Below are positions 60,930 through 64,000 of a DNA stretch of 64,000 bases, piece after piece. The notes beneath the pieces are model-generated. The model had not been told where the DNA came from and searched no databases. It saw nothing but the letters and a program-made list of their open reading frames with translations. Position 1 is the stretch's first letter, and each line of letters opens with the position of its first letter. The stretch comes from Omphiscola glabra. Taxonomy: Eukaryota; Mollusca; Gastropoda; Lymnaeidae. The DNA lies in contig OZ024808.1 of the NCBI GenBank assembly GCA_964017045.1, forward strand, positions 21,073,284-21,137,283, in the 5' to 3' direction. The position numbers and the translations under genes are program-made.

Positions 60930-61213
60930 TTCTAGTGAAGTGTTTTTTACACAGGTGCTGTAATTTGATATCCACGGGAGGTGACTCTCTAAAGGGTTTG
61001 TAAAGGACAATAGTGGACACAGGGACTTTTTATAGAGGGGGGTGTAGAGATTTGTGACTTTATATTTTAGGGGGGGTCTAACTTTTTGTGACGATGGGGG
61101 GATGGGGGGTAAAAAATAGGCAAAAATTGCGTGACGTCATTTATGGATGGCCCCACACTGTAAGTCCATTTAATGGGGTATATGCCAGTATGAAGGATTG
61201 GGGGGGGGGGGGG

Positions 61214-61470
61214 TGTTACGTACTGTTATCAATATGGAGAAATTAATCTCTTATTTAAGTGTATGGCTCGTTCTAAAACAGTACCGGTACACAGCAAAAG
61301 ACGATACAAAATTATAAATACACTAACAAAGAATACGATAAACAAACCAGGGCTAATTAAAATTAATACGTTTTATTATGTTAATTATAATGAATTATAA
61401 AACCAAAAGAAATATAATTAAAAACTATTGACTGACGGTATACTGTAAGTCAATAATTTTTAATTACACT
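61214..61470 (-). repeat. Inverted LTR fragment of the gypsy family ending in a hairpin
   Basis: The start TGTTACGTACTG and the blocks 'aatctcttattta' and 'tatggctcgtt' are the complement of the 3' end of the LTR at 40674..41188. Near 61418-61470 the sequence turns into the complementary strand of the same LTR region ('attaaaaactattgac' then 'gtcaataatttttaat'), forming a hairpin. Confidence 0.72.
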
Positions 61471-61790
61471 TAGCTCATTCGGCGCTAAAAAAGATGGTAC
61501 GAGATATGATCATCGTCTGGAGCTATAAGAAGATAGATAGCTTAAACAAATGGAGCTAGAGCTACAGAGAGAGGAAGAAGAAAAAGATAGAGAACTACAC
61601 ATAAAATTAAAAGAAATGAAAATAGCTGCCAATTTTATAGCCTATATGAGGGTATATTTCCCTTGTCTGGATCTACTGCTACTGTGAGCAACATCCTGCT
61701 ACGAGGCGTAGAGGTGGGATTCATTGATGTTACTTTACATGTCATCCATCTCAAATCAGACCTAGTCTCCGGATCTGTCGTTGTGGGTGT

Positions 61791-62312
61791 CCATTTTTAT
61801 CTAAAATCATTGGAAAACTAGTTCTAAAGCAACGTTTTGCTTACTTAAAAGAACAACTCTCTTCTCATTTCTAATCAGTCGGCCTATATACCTTTCCATA
61901 GCACTGAGACAGCTCTCTTGAGCGTCACCAATGATCTCTTGCTAGCATTGGACAGCGGTGATGTCTCCATCCTGATCCTCTTGGACCTCAGGGTTTTCAA
62001 AACCCTTGAAAATTACTTTGGAATTTCTGGTTCAGTTTTTTTTAGAACGCAGGCGGTCGCGGTCGCTGTCGATGGCTGTCTCTCCTGCAGTGCTGACTTG
62101 GTGTACGGAGTGCCACAAGGGTCAGTTTTGGGCCCGGTTCTATTCACAATGTATACCAGGCCCCTGCTCCTCTTGCTCGGAAGGCATGCTGTGAAGTCAG
62201 TCATTCGCGGATGACACGCAGCTATACAAGCATACTCATCCCTCTCTTGTCGATTCCGCTGTCCGGACTTTGCGGGAGAGCATTGGTGATGTCAATTATA
62301 TTCAGCATGTCC
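61791..62312 (+). mobile_element. Non-LTR reverse transcriptase fragment, type 1
   Basis: Readable motifs in broken frames are a start like FLSKIIGKLVL, STETALLSVTNDLLLALDSG, ILLDL (catalytic motif A region), VYGVPQGSVLGPVLFTMY and FADDTQLY (62204..62227). These are the fingers and palm of a CR1/Jockey-type LINE reverse transcriptase. The open frame 61918..62214 covers the middle. Stops and shifts make it dead. It replaces part of the gypsy copy. Confidence 0.8.
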
Positions 62313-62394
62313 TTTTACCAGGGCCATGAGTTTGAAGATCTCCGAAAAAGAAGTTCACCAAAAATTAATAAAATCCAATCTGAAATCAATCTGC

Positions 62395-63425
62395 CACCGT
62401 GAGGCACTACAACATCAACACAAACCTAGCCAGAATGATATGCAGCTTCTATGATAAGGCCACCAGCGCAGTCTTTTTCAACAATAACATCGGAGAATGG
62501 TTCAAGACCATGGTTGGAGTACGACAAGGTTGCTTGCTGTCCCCCACCCTGTTCAACATCTTCTTAGAGAGAATTATGTCAGATGCACTGGAAACGCATG
62601 TAGGGACAGTCAGCATTGGTGACAGAACAATCACCAACCTACGCTTTGCGGATGACATATAGACGGACTGACTGGAAGCGAAGAAGAGCTAGCCAGCCTA
62701 GTAAAGCGTCTCGACAAGACTTCATCATCCTTTGGCATGCAAATCAGTGCAGAAAAGACAAAAATGACGACGAATAACACCACCGGCATCGCCACTGAAA
62801 TTAAGGTCGGTGAGGAAAGATTAGAGGCAGTTCGCAGCTTCAAGTACCTTGGAGCAATAGTCTCGGAAGAAGGCTCCAAGCCCGAATTGATGGCCAGGAT
62901 TGCCCAGACCATAACAGCACTAAAGAGGCTCAAGAAAATATGGAACTACAAAAATATAGCCCCCATCACCAAAATTAGGCTGATGCGCTCATAAGTCCTC
63001 TCCATTTTTTTTAATGCCTTTGAGTACTGGACATTAACAGCAGAACTTGAAAGGAAAATAAAGGCGATGGAGATGAGAAGTTTCAGAAGCATTCTTGGCA
63101 TCCGCTATAGAGACCATATCACCAATGAACTGGGCAATACGATGACTTTCTGGTGTCTGTAAAAAGCGCAAACTTGAGTGGTATGGCCACGTGACAAGAA
63201 AACAAGCGCTTGCCGAAGAAATAATGCAGGGCACAAGTAGAGGAGGGAGAAGAAGAGGAAGACAGAGAAAAAGATGGGAAGATAACATCAAAGAGTGGAC
63301 GGGACTAAAGCTAGGCGATGCTATGCGTAGTGCAGAAGACCGAGAGAAATGGAGAAGGATAGTTTTCATGTCATCTGTGGCGCCCTAACGGTCCAAGGAC
63401 TAAGGGACATCATGATGATGATGAA
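62395..63425 (+). mobile_element. Non-LTR reverse transcriptase 3' end, type 2
   Basis: Frames read VGVRQGCLLSPTLFNIFLE, then LRFADDI followed by a stop, SFKYLGAIVSEEGSKPEL, a break near 62990, WYGHVTRK-type sequence, and a basic end RKRWEDNIKEW finishing at 63388. A short ATG/GAT run (about 63410-63424) forms the tail, after which gypsy sequence resumes. The element is distinct from the 61.8-kb fragment and from the minus-strand LINE at 43.6 kb. It inserted into the gypsy copy. Confidence 0.84.
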
Positions 63426-63429
63426 CGAA

Positions 63430-63940
63430 GAGTCAAAGGATCACAAAACACCAACTTGAACGCAGCTCGATGAAGAGCAGAAGAATGATCCAGAAATCTT
63501 TAAACTTCGAGAGAACGCTATGACCAAAGAAGAAGCTGAGCAATTCCCTGTTTGTTAATTCTTACAAGATGACATACTTATTAGGAAATAAAAAGCTGAC
63601 GAAGAATGGAGGATAGTTCATCAGATAGTAGTTCCTACACTTTTCCGGAACGAAATCCTGAGCGTAGTCCATGATTCCCAACTTACAGGCTATTTGGGAG
63701 CGAACAAGACATATCACAAAATCACGTCACAATTTTTTTGGCCCAAGATTAAGAAAGATGTGTTGACTACTGCAGATCATGTCATACTTGTCAGGTGGTA
63801 AGGAAACCAAATCAGAAGATACCATCAGCTCCTCTTCAACCCATTCCAGCTTTTAAAGAACCATTCAGTCGTGTCATAATAGACTGCTCTGGACCTCTGC
63901 CAAAGACAAAATCAGGTCACCAAAACTTGCTGACAATCAT
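63430..63940 (+). pseudogene. Integrase N-terminal remnant of second gypsy copy
   Basis: Collinear with 37800..38310 of the first copy. The zinc-binding Cys pair is present (RSCHTCQVV region near 63775) and the first catalytic Asp lies in VIIDCSG near 63880. The coding sequence is broken by stops before 63560 and ends abruptly at the LTR start. Confidence 0.78.
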
Positions 63941-63951
63941 GTGTGCGTCAA

Positions 63952-64000
63952 TGTTATGTAGGCGACTTGTTTGCTTCACTCTTCCCCCGTGCATGAACTC
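63952..64000 (+). repeat. LTR start of gypsy family, cut by window end
   Basis: TGTTATGTAGGCGACTTG and the following 'gtgcatgaac' align with the beginning of the LTR at 40674 (TGTTATGTAGGAGACGTG, 'gtgcatgacg'). Only 49 bp are in the window. Confidence 0.75.

Larger units (their letters stand above)
59549..61154. mobile_element. Outer MITE with 26-bp 'ggggccatccataaatgacg' termini
   Basis: The left end, GGGGCCATCCATAAATGACG, continues tcacgc; the right end is its exact complement (61129..61154). The termini are widespread in invertebrate genomes. Its 1.6-kb interior holds the two nested elements listed next. A weakly GC-richer stretch at 59785-59990 is not recognised. No clean target duplication. 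Confidence 0.82.
61490..63951 (+). mobile_element. Second gypsy copy, deleted and interrupted by LINE fragments
   Basis: Pieces collinear with the 36-kb element are gag coiled coil (about 61540-61640), then after a deletion a protease fragment (61645-61790), a short piece (62313-62394) and the integrase N-terminus (63430-63940). The last piece retains HTCQVV, complete where the 36-kb copy has lost one base. The remaining integrase, reverse transcriptase and RNase H are missing: the sequence jumps to an LTR start at 63952. Two LINE fragments sit between pieces. Confidence 0.82.

Overview
This window is animal nuclear DNA from what looks like a gastropod mollusc, most likely a heterobranch or pond-snail lineage. 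The evidence is AT-rich sequence, spliced genes with GT-AG introns, a tandem cluster of class A receptors of the type expanded as putative chemosensory receptors in Aplysia, Elysia and Biomphalaria, an Ig-domain secreted-protein gene resembling the N-terminus of snail FREP/VIgL proteins, and dense retroelements, MITEs and minisatellites. The species assignment is inference. Everything about protein families comes from recognising motifs by eye.

Region 1 (1-31 kb) is a head-to-tail, minus-strand array of receptor genes. Three have complete three-exon models: GPCR-A (2396..4903), GPCR-B (7934..11937) and GPCR-C (15269..19683). All have a 157-nt middle exon with identical splice phases. Further along lie a decayed exon 1 (about 27747..27960, with a break at an A10/T10 run) and a possible truncated exon 1 (31042..31242). 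Three SPIN-like hAT MITEs lie at 1..137, 5397..5585 and 13712..13907; the two complete ones have perfect 8-bp target duplications. Introns and spacers carry minisatellites and a nearly identical 1.16-kb tandem duplication (24757..27075).

Region 2 (32-48 kb) is repeat-dominated. A dispersed repeat has become a 340-bp tandem array (about 33.9-36.2 kb) and recurs inverted at 46.4-47.9 kb, where it is interrupted by a GC-rich island. Between them sit a decayed Ty3/gypsy-type element (36250..41188) in the order gag-PR-INT-RT-RNaseH-LTR and a 5'-truncated non-LTR retrotransposon on the minus strand (43620..46080).

Region 3 (49-54.3 kb) holds a two-exon start of an Ig-domain gene on the minus strand: signal-peptide exon 54274..54331 and Ig exon 49066..49271. 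Its 5-kb intron is filled by a minisatellite split by a fold-back element.

Region 4 (54.3-64 kb) contains the GIY-YIG end of a Penelope-like element, two large 22-23-bp minisatellites, a three-level nest of MITEs (59549..61154) and a second, rearranged gypsy copy (61490..64000) interrupted by fragments of two different LINEs.

No tRNA, rRNA, CRISPR or prokaryotic-type features were seen. Expression, complete gene ends and promoter positions cannot be established from sequence alone.
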